Of a stretch of 64,000 nucleotides of DNA, positions 45,556-56,696 are shown piece by piece. The first letter of the stretch is position 1. Each line of letters begins with the position of its first letter. The notes below the pieces were generated by a model. The model saw nothing but the letters and a program-made list of their open reading frames with translations, did not search any database and was not told where the DNA came from. The stretch is from Bilabrum cf. latius. Taxonomy: Eukaryota; Bigyra: Bicosoecida; Bigyra; Bicosoecida. The stretch is from contig OZ237759.1 in NCBI GenBank assembly GCA_965178125.1, positions 682,001 through 746,000 on the forward strand. Direction: 5' to 3'. Both the position numbers and the translations under genes were made by a program.

Positions 45556-46905
45556 ATGGCGGATAGCGCCTCTGCTGAATGCGGTGCATGCGTTATAGTA
45601 TCAACTGCCTGCCTTTTCGGGTGGTATTTCGTCTCAGCAGTACTTCTGCTGCCGTATAGCCTTGATGGTGTTGATATTGCAGACAGTCTCGATTTGTCCT
45701 GTGTTGTGGGAGGCATATACTCGCTATAGAACGAATAGAACAATGATTTGTATCCTGCACGATTGAGAACGCGAGATGACGCAGGGCTTCTATACGCATA
45801 GCAGCTTGTCGGGCCGTTTGCGGCGGATGGCGCAGCACAGGAGTATATCCAATCGCAGAGCACCACCCTTGGGAACTGGACCTTACAAGTGTCCAATAAT
45901 TAGCTGCAGATCGGCGATCTATTCCGGCAGGTCCCGGTGTGGGAGTACCCTATCGGAATGTAGAACGGACGTCGCATCGCAGTGTCTGGGCCGCTCCCAG
46001 ACGGTGCAATGGGACAAGGCCCCAACGCCAGCACAGTGCATCTAGAACAGATAGGAACAGACTTTTGTGACACGGAGGCTGCTAGAGGTAACGTCTGGTA
46101 CGAAGTGCGAGACTGGTTTCCGCAAGCGGCTCTGCACCTGGCCGCTGCGGGGTGCAGCTTGACAATCCCAGTGATTCTGGCTTTGATTGCGATATTTTCT
46201 TGCAACCAGTGCTTTACTGTCTCCGACAAGATTATGGGTACGTTGCTGTTGCTTTGCTTCGTTCTGATCGCCGGCCCATTCGCGGCTTCTCTTGCACTCG
46301 GGGCTCCGGCATTCGCCGACTTCACCAGGGGCGGGCGCGAGTCCACGGACTGGCAGATGCACGTCCTGAAGGAGAGCCCGCAGACCGGACTCGAGTACTC
46401 GCTGGCCAATAACTGCGCCTGGTCGTTCATCGTGTTCAGCGCAGTTTTCGGAATCATTTACTGCGTCGGGTGTCCCTTCGCCCTGCCGTACGTGGTTCTC
46501 TCCAGCGTGGAGATTATTCGAGAGAGGAGGAGAGCGAGGAGAATCAGGGCGCCGGCTGAGAATGGAGCCGATGGGATGGAACGGTAGCAAGGCGGCGAGC
46601 AGCAGGGGCAGCAGCGTGTAGGGGAGTTGCCGCCAGCAGCTGTGGCGCAAGGCCACTCGAATGGCGGTGGCAATGCGACGGGTGCTGCTGCTGGGAATCG
46701 CGCCATTGATTCGGGAGCTAGTGCTGTCCACACAGCCCCAGCACGACCAGGCTTGGAGGCCATGAGAGTGTTCGTTGCTTCGCGTAACACTGGGGATGCG
46801 CAGCGTGACCGTGAAGGCGGTGTGGATGGTTTGGTCGGGGCGCAGGGGGTGGCTTCTGCGGTAGCACCGGGGGCCGGCGCGGAGCACAAAGCAGTCCCTA
46901 TCTAA
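45556..46905 (+). CDS. Four-helix membrane protein, paralogue A
   Basis: A single frame from ATG 45556 to TAA 46903-46905 encodes 449 residues; this is the only TAA terminator in the window. TAG codons are dense in the first third (45727, 45736, 45811, 45901, 45961), with one more at 46585. One hydrophobic segment near the N-terminus is followed by a roughly 150-residue presumably extracellular region, then three further helices, then a low-complexity Gly/Ala/Gln tail. It is clearly homologous to the gene at 52099: shared blocks include LSCVVG, ARLRTRDDAGLLYA, QSTTLGNWT and FCDTEAARGNVWYEVRDWFP. Aligned sites exchange TAG with Gln codons. I do not recognise the family; the topology recalls four-transmembrane proteins such as claudin-like or tetraspanin-like ones, but no diagnostic motif was found. 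The start was chosen because it aligns with that of paralogue B. Confidence 0.75.
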
Positions 46906-47022
46906 ATCCACTCACAGAAGCAAACGCTTTTGTGGAAGAGGAAGGGAAGGCGAATCGAGCGTGTCGATGCCAGCAGGATAGAGCAAGGGTTGCAGTGGCA
47001 ACTTGGCCATTTCGAATCCTGA

Positions 47023-47817
47023 ATGAGCGTGTCGACCGATGTCAGCAGGGAGGAGTGGGTGGACTGCCGTGGTGACTTGACCATTTCGAATCCTGAATCG
47101 AGCGTGTCGACCGATGTCAGCAGGGAGGAGTGGGTGGACTGCCGTGGTGACTTGACCATTTCGAATCCTGAATCGAGCGTGTCGACCGATGTCAGCAGGG
47201 AGGAGTGGGTGGGCTGCCGTGGTGACTTGACCATTTCGAATCCTGAATCGAGCGTGTCGACCGATGTCAGCAGGGAGGAGTGGGTGGACTGCCGTGGTGA
47301 CTTGACCATTTCGAATCCTGAATCGAGCGTGTCGACCGATGTCAGCAGGGAGGAGTGGGTGGGCTGCCGTGGCAACTTGGCCATTTCAACCCCATTGTGG
47401 ATGCTGGGACCCAACCACCTGGCTGTGCCACTGCCGCGAGAGTCATCGCCCCCATCCGTACCAGTCGCTGTGGCGTGGCTATCCCCTAAGACTGCTACTG
47501 AATACGGGGTGCGGGGCAGGACAAGATCAGTGGTGGGGTGCAGGGCAGGGCTGAACAAGTCGAATTGCGCTGCTGTAAACGGCAGGCCCATGGAGCTGGC
47601 CAAGCGGCTGAGGCTGGGGCACCTGGCGGGTGGGCTGGAGCGGCAGGTTCGATCATCGGGTGCCAGCCTGAGTGGGCAGCTGGTGAGTCCGCTGGGAGCA
47701 GCTCTGCACGCAGCAGGGACGGAGATGGAGAAGCTTGAAAAGGAGCTTTTCCAGGCAGGGACGCCTCGGTTTGCGCGTCACAAGGAAGGCTCCACACAAG
47801 TTCGCTACAGACGCTGA
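47023..47817 (+). CDS. Putative minisatellite-containing protein (264 aa)
   Basis: An ATG directly after an in-frame TGA opens a frame to a TGA at 47815, with no TAG. The first 120 residues are about five copies of a 25-residue repeat (Ser-Thr-Asp-Val-Ser-Arg-Glu-Glu-Trp-Val type). The rest includes a Leu/Lys/Glu-rich helical stretch. The reverse strand across the repeat is also open, so openness alone is weak evidence. I recognise no family. It could be a real gene, part of a gene whose 5' exons I cannot see, or a chance frame maintained by the repeat. Confidence 0.4.
   Translation: MSVSTDVSREEWVDCRGDLTISNPESSVSTDVSREEWVDCRGDLTISNPESSVSTDVSREEWVGCRGDLTISNPESSVSTDVSREEWVDCRGDLTISNPESSVSTDVSREEWVGCRGNLAISTPLWMLGPNHLAVPLPRESSPPSVPVAVAWLSPKTATEYGVRGRTRSVVGCRAGLNKSNCAAVNGRPMELAKRLRLGHLAGGLERQVRSSGASLSGQLVSPLGAALHAAGTEMEKLEKELFQAGTPRFARHKEGSTQVRYRR
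47025..47395 (+). repeat. 75-bp minisatellite, about 5 copies
   Basis: Nearly identical 75-bp units (25 codons) are arranged head to tail. They differ mainly at one codon (GAC/GGC after Trp-Val) and at the 3' boundary. A degenerate copy lies immediately upstream (about 46955-47022) and contains a frame-breaking TGA. Confidence 0.9.
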
Positions 47818-48147
47818 ACTGCGCACGTTCATGGCCACTGGCAGCACCGCCCTGTCCTGGGCGGGGTCGAACTGCCCGAGGCACAGTTAGCACCTGGTCC
47901 CGATCCGTACGGGGGCGAGTAGTACTAGTAAGCCGATGCGATCGAAAAATCTGAGTGACATCTTGCAAATGGCATTTCTTGTCAATTTTCCCGGTGCGAC
48001 GGATGCAGTGCAGCCTGAGACTCTCGGATACATTCGTTCTCTCTTTCAACGTGTAGCCGCCGCTTCTTTTTTTGTGCAACAAGAAATATCAAGCTGAAGA
48101 GATACGCGGCACTTGTTTTTGGTGCGGCACTTGTTTTTGGTTTATCG
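47818..48147. other. 330-bp intergenic gap
   Basis: The gap lies between the minisatellite ORF and the next plus-strand gene. The second half is AT-richer. Two near-identical GGCACTTGTTTTTGGT elements lie at about 48106-48140, just upstream of the next ATG; their role is unknown. No gene is supported. Confidence 0.45.
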
Positions 48148-51100
48148 ATGTCATCATGGTGCCCACCTGGATACTTCCGTGACAGCCATGGACGGCTGTG
48201 CAAGCTGCCTCCTCCTGGCGATGCTGCTGCAGCGAAACACGCAGCTGAGCGAACTGTAGCACAATCAGCGACTGATCGAGGACCAAAATCTAAAAAGAAA
48301 CAGCCAAAATACTCTCGAAGGGGTAGCTTGTCCCCTTACACTCGAAAGGGTGCCTCGAAGCGTGTCTCGAGAAAGCGGGCCAAGACCTCGTCGCCGATCG
48401 TCGGTGGCTTCAAGGACTACACCAGATTCATGTGGCCCCACCAACTCCGAAAACTTGGCATGTCTTGCGGGATGGCAGTGCCCCGATCGGGTACGAGGCA
48501 CCTGCCTCTGCACGGTGCCGTTTGCCTGGCGGCACACAAGCGCGTGTGGCTTACAAGCGACAACAGACGTGGCGTGCAGGGAACCGCCGGCCAGAGCCGT
48601 CGATCAATAGCCACGTATCATGAACGATGTATGGATACGATGATCGAATCGGCGTGGCTAGACAGTGGCATTCGTCAGTGCGACTCCCTTGAGTCCGTGG
48701 GTGGCCGCAACTCCGGCACTGATGATGCCTCCGGCCAGCGAATCTCAACTCAAGAGAACCCCACGAGAATTGCAGAAGGATCCATCTGTACCGCCGTGGC
48801 GCTCTGGCTTCCGCCAAGGTCGGATCGCAGCAGCAGCAGCAGCAGCAGCAGCGGCGGCCTGCAGCAGCAGCCACATCGGGCGCTGGATCTCCCATAGTCC
48901 CATCGAGGCACGAGTTCGGAAGCCCGAGCCGGCCCACACGCAGTCACGCGCGCTTACAGGCGCCGCAGAGCCCAAGCCGATTCCCTGAGGCGGAGCAGAG
49001 CTCCCATCAGGGCGCGCATTGCGCGCTGTACCCGTCTGCAGGGGCCATCAGGTGCCTATAGCACAACCACATGGCAGTTCACAGGCGCTGAAGTCCTCGA
49101 TAGGAACTTCTTAATGAACAGTGTGGATGGTAGGACTGGATATCGGTCTTAGTAGCATGTATCCGAAGCCATTCCGCAGCCAGCGTCCGGACCCGGACGG
49201 CAGCGAGCAGTGCGTGGCGTCGGACTGTTCCTAGCACCGCCGTCCTCCTTGCGCAGATCTTCCTCCTCAAGGCACGGCAGGCGGATCTGGCCCGAGTCCA
49301 GCTCTTGGCCGAGGGCAGTTGCTTGCCAGGCCAGCTGGGTGACAGAGATGGGTTTCAGCGATTTCAGCTACCCAAATGAACGTGTGATGCAGATGCCGTT
49401 GGCTGGAGTGTGTAGATCTAGTGACGGTGCCGTGGACGCAGCAATTTCGGGTGCCAGTGCTGGTCAGAGTCGTGCTGCAGCCTTTGTAGCTAGAATTAGC
49501 AGCGTCGTTGGCGCAAACACGGACAGGCAGACCGGCCAGCTGTCCGGATCAATGATCGGCCAATGGATCTGTCTGCGCAACGCGGTGGCGACGTTCCAGG
49601 TCAGCGAACAAATTTGTTCACGTGAATTAGTGCTTGAATTGCTGTCCAGGCCCATCGTGTCGAACACCGCTGGAAGTGTCGCGTCCCCACTCACTGCGCA
49701 GAACCTAGATTTAGCCTCCTCCCAGGCGGGCAGGCAGCGCGAGAGAGAAACGAGTCAAGGCCACGGAACTGGCCCAAGCTCCGGCTCCGGCCCCGGCCCC
49801 AGCTCCAGCTCCATACACGGCTAGGCCGCGAGCACTGCACCTGGCGACGCGCAGCAAGCAGCGAGCAGCGGGGCACAGAGTGAAACAGGGGGAATCGAGG
49901 ACGATGCGAGCAGCGAGGCACAGAGTGAAACAGGGGGAATTGAGGTCGATGCAAGCAGCGAGGCACAGAGTGAAACAGGGGGAATCGAGGACGATGCGAG
50001 CAGCGAGGCACAGAGTGAAACAGGGGGAATCGAGGTCGATGCAAGCAGCGAGGCACAGAGTGAAACAGGGGGAATTGAGGTCGATGCAAGCAGCGAGGCA
50101 CAGAGTGAAACAGGGGGAATCGAGGACGATGCGAGCAGCGAGGCACAGAGTGAAACAGGGGGAATCGAGGACGATGCGAGCAGCGCCCGTGACGCGGACT
50201 ACTCTTCCGACGAGGAAAGCCCGCTATAGAATGGCTGGTGGCAGCCGTTGGCCAGCCCCATGGGAGTGATGCCGCCGATCTGCTGGACACGCCAGGCGCC
50301 GAAATACCAGCTCGAGCCAGCTGTTGCTGAGGAGCCCGCGATGTTCAAGAAATGCACGGTGCAAACTGTCTGGCCGCTATCCCCATTCGCGATGTTGTAT
50401 TGCACGGTAGAAGGCGCGTTCGTGCACTCGATGTGGCAAGGGAATCCAACCACGACAACAGTTGCGATCGAGCGAGAGCGCGTGAGCGTCGGCGACGACG
50501 AGCTGCGGTGCGCGGCGCCGCTGGTTCCGCTGGAGGACTACCGCAGCGTCGCTTGCGTGTAGGAGAGCGACATCCTGCTCTGGCGCCAGGAGCGCTTCCA
50601 CGAGGCACTCCGGACCCCCGATGTTGCGGTAGGTCTCAGGACGGGTCGGGTGATGATCCTGCCCGGAGCAGACAGTGGGACTTACAACACAATGTCTGTG
50701 AGTAGTTCCCAACCAAAGCCTGGACCGGCTGGCAAGTCAAAGTCGGGCGCAGCGCAAGCAGGCGCCGCCAGTGGGGCTCCCAGGACAGGGGAGGGCGAGG
50801 GAAAGACGAGCGAGAGCGAGAGTGCTCTGGATGTCAAGTCTGCAGTGCCATCAATAGTGTGGCAGAGCGATGCGCCGATCGCGATGGTACAGTCCGTCGC
50901 GTGTTCCATCCATCCAGCCTGCCACACGAGCGACCAAAGTGCTGTGCAGGCCGAATACCGCGGCAGGCATCGTGCCGTGCTCGTGGTCGCCGATCGCGGC
51001 AAGCGGGCTGGGCTGCTTCCCATCCGCCAGTGCAAGCGCGGGCAGTGGATGCGGGACGACGGCACTGCAGCCTCCCAACTGTCCGTTCAGTTTTAGGGCT

Positions 51101-51882
51101 ACTCCCATCGCACCCGGCCTGACTATGCCGTGGCCGCTGTTCTCAAAGGGAGCAGGTTCTTCTTGGGGCCGTACGAGCACGGGCTGGCAGTCCGTCAGAT
51201 ACTTGCAGAGGCAGATGAGAAGGAGAAGGAGTGTGTGCGGGCCGAGCACGGTGACCGTGACGGGGCCAGGGACGGAAAGGGGCAGCGCGGAGTGCGGAAA
51301 GGCAAGAGAAAGAGATCGAAGTCGAGCAGGGAGCGAGGTGCCGGTAGGGCGCCAGCTGCTGCTGGGCGTGCTGCCGCTGGCCACCACGCCCTGCAGCAGG
51401 GGCTCACAGCCGTGGCGCAAGAGGAAAGAAAGAAGCAGCCGGGCGTGGATGAGGCCCTTCCCGGACTGCTGGGCATCTGGCCACTGCGCGTGCTCGGCGG
51501 CAGATGTGAGGGTGGTGATGTAGGCAGACCCACGACCTGGGTCCCTCCCGTATGCGTGGTGACTCCTTTCCTGCAGGCAGTGCCGCGGTCCTTACACGCG
51601 GGTGCGCTGCATGCAGCTGCAGGGCATCCCTATGCTGACGCAATGCCCCGAGGTCGAGGTGGCCGCAACAGCCGGCGTGAAGTGCCGAGGCGGCGGGTGG
51701 TGACGAGCTTGGATTAGGTCGATTTGGCTCATCAGGTAGCGAAACACGTGCCGTTACATGCCGAGAGCATCAAAGAGGCGTTCGTGGGGATCGATGACCG
51801 CCGCTTGTTGCCTGAAGAGGAGGTGTCTGAAGAGCAGGTGACCGGGGCCTGCCTGCTGCCTGCACCGTCTGGCGTTGACTGA
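48148..51882 (+). CDS. Unrecognised 1244-aa low-complexity protein
   Basis: The frame from ATG 48148 to TGA 51880-51882 has no TAA or TGA and about eight TAG (48895, a doublet at 49147/49150, 49822, 50227, 50560, 51094, 51715). The N-terminus reads MSSWCPPGYFRDSHGRLCK and is followed by a Lys/Arg/Ser-rich basic region, consistent with a nuclear or nucleic-acid-associated protein but not diagnostic. The centre holds seven 15-residue acidic repeats (Ala-Gln-Ser-Glu-Thr-Gly-Gly-Ile-Glu type). A more globular part follows at about 50230-51200, with evenly spaced Trp, Cys and Val, then a basic tail. No family recognised. The poorly structured stretch at about 48900-49250 could hide an intron. It lies between the two four-helix paralogues. 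Confidence 0.6.
49868..50187 (+). repeat. 45-bp tandem repeat, 7 copies, in frame
   Basis: Seven head-to-tail 45-bp units encode a 15-residue acidic repeat alternating two variants (Glu-Asp-Asp and Glu-Val-Asp endings). The frame is preserved throughout within the 1244-aa ORF. Confidence 0.9.
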
Positions 51883-52098
51883 AATCTGGACACTCGGGTA
51901 ACTCCAGCGCTATCTGACCTACAGCGCGTTTGGAATTCGAGAAGTCATACAATGGGATTGATTTGTGACATGTTTGGGATAGCATCTATGTTTCTCTGCC
52001 AGTGCCGGCGATGACGGGTGGTTCCGGTTCCAGGCTTCCGGTCGCCCTCTCTCAGGCAAGTCACGTGTTCAATTTGTTGATAGCAAAGGTGCAAGGCA
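51883..52098. other. 216-bp intergenic gap
   Basis: This lies between two plus-strand genes and is moderately AT-rich. It probably includes the promoter of paralogue B. Nothing else was seen. Confidence 0.45.
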
Positions 52099-53184
52099 AT
52101 GGACAAAAAAGATGTTCCTGCATGTGTCACAGCAAGCGCAGGCATGTGTGTTTTCGTAGTCTATTTGGGCTTGTGCGCTGCCCTGCTACCCGCGAGCTCA
52201 ACGGGAGAGCAGCTTTCAGCAACCTTGGAACCCTCTTGCGTGGTAGGATTGAGGCACAAAGTTTCGAACCAAGACGGCAGTCTACAGTTGTCAGCACGCC
52301 TGCGCACCCGGGAGGATGGCGGGCTCCTGTATGCGGAATGGATCGCTGGTGATGGCGTCTCCGCTGCACGCGATCTTATCGATTCATAGAGCACGACCTT
52401 ACGCAATTGGACAAGGCTAGTTTCAAATGACCAACTAGATGTTGATGACTCCATTGCGTTCTTTCCAGTGTGGATGTACCCAGTGGATATGAAAGGAGGT
52501 GCAGCCGCAGGTCAAGGAAGCATTGCGGTCGCAGCTACTCTGCCGAACGAGGCGTACAGCATTCGTACGGGTGCTAGATTTGCAAACCAAGGCGCAGAGT
52601 ACTGCGATACTGCGGAAGCTCGAGGCAATGTCTGGTTTGAGGTGCGAGAATGGTTCCCGCTCGCTGGCGCGCGTCTAGGAAGGGCTGGGCTTGTCGTCAC
52701 CACAAGCGTAATTATTTCGACCATTCTCATCATTTCCGCGGGGCTATCATTCGACAAAGAAACCAGACTGCGGCTGCTCGTGACCGCCGGGCCCATTTGG
52801 TGGGTGGCAATGCTGGCTTTCGTGCTGGCCTTTCTTGTCCTCGGCGGTCTCGGTGCTTACGGACTTCGGGATGTCCTAAGCGACTACGAATCTGGACTGG
52901 CTGTTATGATTCGCGAGGCGCCTCAGTCACGAGGTGCTTTCATCCTCACGATGCTGTGCCTCGCCGGGTACATTTGCTTCGCGATCATCGTCACCGTGGG
53001 GCACCTGTTTATCGGCGCGCTTCTCGCCTCCGAGGTGTCGGACAGGATGAAGGAGTCCAAGGCTGCAGGTGAACAGAGGAGGCAAGCAGGAGGGGGGAAT
53101 GGGGGCCATGAAGGGGACGCTGACACTGCTCAGCTGAGGGGCGCCCAGGGTGTGACGACCTGGAATCCCACGCAGAGACTGTGA
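52099..53184 (+). CDS. Four-helix membrane protein, paralogue B
   Basis: A single frame of 361 residues runs from ATG 52099 to TGA 53182, with one TAG at 52387. Helix 1 lies near residues 15-35 (MCVFVVYLGLCAALLP), then an extracellular region, helix 2 (VVTTSVIISTILIISAGL), helix 3 (IWWVAMLAFVLAFLVLGGL) and helix 4 (ILTMLCLAGYICFAIIVTVG), followed by a short basic/Gly tail. The extracellular region and helix 2 boundary are strongly similar to paralogue A, 6.5 kb upstream (CDTAEARGNVWFEVREWFP). The TAG aligns with CAG of A, and CAA at 52432 aligns with a TAG of A. The proteins probably arose by local duplication, with the two intervening genes inserted or also duplicated. Function is unknown. 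Confidence 0.8.
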
Positions 53185-53918
53185 CTCTGTGACTCGTGCA
53201 CCGTGCGAGTCGGTGACAGCAGATATGTCAATACGTCTGATTCAAGGCACGCACTATCCTGCTGCAACGGTAGCTCCGATTGGAGCTCGCGATGGACTCG
53301 TCGAGTGTGTCGGGTAGGCTGTATCGCATGCTGAATCCAGGCTGGCCATCCTCCCACTCCCGCATTGCTCACTGCATGCGAAGCTTGTTGCATGTGGAGG
53401 CTAAGCCTAACCGTTTATTCGTACTCCAGGATCATATTCAGCCTGCTTGGCCTAGGCTAGGTGTGACATGTCAGCCTAGATCTAGATCTTGACTGCAACT
53501 GCACCGCACTGCCAGTCACCGTGAGCGCCAGCCACCCCGACAGGATCAGCTCGCATCGGTGTCTACAGGGCATCCAAATGATCTCCTAAAACATGTTTCA
53601 GCCAGATGCGGGTTTTGAATTTTTTGTTTTTAAGCCCATTCTTTTGTGTTGGTGCGGCGTGTGATGTACAGGATCCAGTGAGTGGGCACCGTGTGATGCA
53701 GACGAACTAGGTTACTTGGAGAATTGCCATGCAGCTAACCTTAAGATCTCCATAATCAATCGTATCCATGCATGACATGGTCACGCTGCAGTGCCACCCA
53801 ACCGCAGACATTAAGCCTTTAGCTTGTGCTAGAACACCAAGTGCGAGTATATGTCCAACGCAATCTTTGCTGCAGCACGGCTGCCCCCCCAGGCGAATCG
53901 AGCAGCCAGCAGCCCCGG
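53185..53918. other. 734-bp gap between convergent genes with no confident gene
   Basis: The gap lies between paralogue B (plus) and the 3' end of a minus-strand secreted protein gene. It is AT-rich in the second half, with T-runs near 53620. Frames are short under either code. Nothing recognisable was found. Confidence 0.45.
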
Positions 53919-56378
53919 TCAGCAGCTCCCCACCTTGATCGCGACCCACTCCTGCTCGCTCAGCTGCAAAGTCCCTGGGATGGACTCAATGGCGCTGCCC
54001 GTGCGAAGGTCGCAGCCGACCTGGCCCACGGCGTCTGTGGGAGGCACAAAGACGAGAGTCCCCTTGCCGTCCTGAGGCAACCCGGTGTGCATGGCGAAGA
54101 TAAAGGGCCCGAACTGAACTGCCTGTATCTCGAGGAAGCCTCGCTGGGGGGAGTCAGTCAGCAGCGGGACGATGGCGATCCGATCCACCCGTGGAGTGGA
54201 GTGGTGCACCCGCGCCACGTCATTCAGGACCACATTGCTGATGACCCGCTTTGCCGGTTCGTTCGTGTTGAAGCCGTGCCTCCACTGTAATGCAATGAAC
54301 AGCCTCTCTCCGTTGTACTGCGCAGACACAAGCATGGCCGCAGGGTCGACCCACGCGAAGTTGTTGCTCGCAGACTCGAAGGGCAGGCGATATGACGTGC
54401 TCAGACCCTGGATCGACCTCCAGGCCGCCTGCAGCCGGACAGCGTCCGCGAGCAAAACCGGAAAATGCGGCGAGGACGCGTCCGAGTCCGTGTCGACTCG
54501 GAGCGAGAACACGTCGCCGTGCTCCATCCGCAGCTGCACCAGCCGAATCGCCGATGGGTTCTAGGCCACGAGCGCACCGTAAAAGCCAGCCCCGCCGCCG
54601 TAGCTCACCACGCCTGGATTCTTGTTGTGGCGCCACGTGATGGCAGATTCCAATCGCATGCAGCGGTACGTCACCAGCGGAACGTCACCCCCTGGATAAT
54701 GCGCGGCGCCGCTGGGGGCAGCCGCCAGATCTTGGCAGTTGTCCGGGTACCGGAGGTACGCCAGCGCACTCGTCACATTGATAGCGCGCTCCCCGATCTC
54801 GGGCGCTGCTTTGGCCAGTACCTCGGCCATCCGATCCGTTTGCCACGCGAGGTCACCGTATCCAGCCGAGAAGCCCCCGTTCAGCCTCCCGTTGGGCTCC
54901 ATCGAGATGCCCTGCGGCGAGATCCACGGTGTCTGGGGGTACAGGGGGGAGGGGGCAAGGCCCATGGCCTGCTTGGCGTACGGGACCATCTGCTCGTCCG
55001 TCCATGCCTGTGACGAGTGCATCCCCTGCAGCACCCTGTTCGAGAGTGCGGCCGCCAGGATGTCCGCGATGTCCTGGTTGGGCGCATGCCCCCTGCTCGT
55101 CACCAGAAAGTCCCGAGAGCCGGAGAACAACGCCTCGTAACCCGTGCGGCGGGTCACGTTGGGCGTGCTGCTGTTCCCATCGTCGTCGAACGTTCCTTGG
55201 AGGGCCTCCACGAACATCGGCGCAGTGGTCTTGTTCCCCAGCAGAAGCAGCACGGCTTCCGCGGGCCCCCTGTGCCCGTAGCCCTCCAGACACCCCGACG
55301 CGTTCTTCCGGTTTGGGCCCCCCAGCCACAGCAGGCCTTTCGGGGACCCGTCGAACCCTCCGTTGGCCCCCTGCGCGCGCCTCAGGAAATCGAGCCCCGC
55401 AATCACGCGGGTCACGTCCTGCGCCGCAGTGGCGCTCACGCTCCCCCTCGCGAGGGTGCCGCTTGCTGACTGCCCCACAGCTGAGGCAGCGAATGTCTCC
55501 AGCCCGGCGAACCAGTTGTTGTTGCTGCCATCGGAACCATCCGCCCATTCCCTCTCCCACTCAGTGGTGTTGCCAGGTGACGAGTGCACGAGCCTGGACC
55601 AGCCGCCGCGGAAGACAGCGCCCGTCATGATGGCCGGGGCGCTGCCGCTCGCGACTGCTGCGTCCCAGTCGGGCCCGAACGCCTGAAATATCCGCATGTG
55701 CTCGGTGCCAGCGGTCACTTGCATGTCCAGAAACTCCGGCTGGCTCGTTATGTGGGGCATGGTGTTGCCGTGCGTCCTTGGGCCGGCCGGCGCAGGCAGG
55801 CTTCCTGGTGGCACGAGGTTGAGATCCGGGTCGAACATGCTCGCTGATCCTTGGGAGCTATTTGTAAAGATCTAGTACATCGCTGGAGTACGTGTTGACC
55901 CTTGGGGAACGATCGAGAGGTTAAGCAATGGAGTTGCGTCACAATCCTTCGCGAGCGGGCCAAGGTCGAACGACATGATCTGGCTGCGGTTTGGCAGCAT
56001 TGTTCCGATGCAAGCATGGTCCAATCGATCTGTTAGACACATCTCTAGTTCTGCTGGGTAGCTGCAATCTGATACCTTTCCAGCAAAGTACTCGGGGACA
56101 ACGGCGATCATTTCTCCGTTCGGTTCGGTATCGTCTCCATTGAATTCAGCGATAAGCGTGCGGGAGCACGCTATCGTAAAGTTAACAACACCTCCATTAC
56201 TGACCGTCCGAAAGCTTCGGCCGCTGGCTGTACTACCAGTTTGGCTGTTGACGCTTTGCACGGAGTGCGCAGCTTCGCTTTGAGCGTTTCCAAAGATGAT
56301 CCTGTCTAGAACAGCGGGAGACGCCGATGTTAAGCAACCTAAGAGGAGCAGGGGGGCAATGCGTGACCTGAATAGCAT
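53919..56378 (-). CDS. Secreted hydrolase-like protein, family uncertain (819 aa)
   Basis: A single exon runs from ATG 56378 to TGA 53919-53921, with two TAG (55872, 54561) that join three open segments in one frame. It begins with a signal peptide (MLFRSRIAPLLLLGCLTSA). The next 170 residues are beta-rich with paired Cys. The central 400 residues are helix-rich with Trp/Gly/Asn motifs (GANGGFDGSPKGLLWLGG, GYEALFSGSRDFLVTSRG, NGRLNGGFSAGYGDLAWQT), recalling alpha/alpha-barrel carbohydrate-active enzymes. A beta-rich C-terminal part follows. The secretion signal and its position directly downstream of a GH35 gene on the same strand support a carbohydrate-related role, but I cannot name the family. 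Many Asn-x-Ser/Thr sequons fit secretion. Confidence 0.65.
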
Positions 56379-56696
56379 CAGAGATGCTTCAGCGGTAGCG
56401 ATTTTGTTGCGTCCTGCAATGAACAGCGTACCGCCACACGCTTGGCCCAATCTGGTTTACACAAACAGGGAAAATAGCTCCTTACAAATAATCAAGGAGC
56501 AGCTGCAAAAAACAGCACGCATCATGCGGTGGAACCAACACGTTTGCCTCGAACGACTACCGATGCAGTGGAACGTGTAAGCTCGTGGGTCCAGCCTGGA
56601 TGGCTCAAGGGCAACGCATCAGCACTATAGCGAGCCATCCATTCAGCCCGGCCACGCAAGACAGAGCAGAATGCCTTTCAATCCCGCTGCCAGATA
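56379..56696. other. 318-bp gap between tandem minus-strand genes
   Basis: This lies between the stop of the GH35 gene and the start of the downstream secreted protein gene. No gene is seen; it presumably contains the downstream gene's promoter. Confidence 0.45.
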
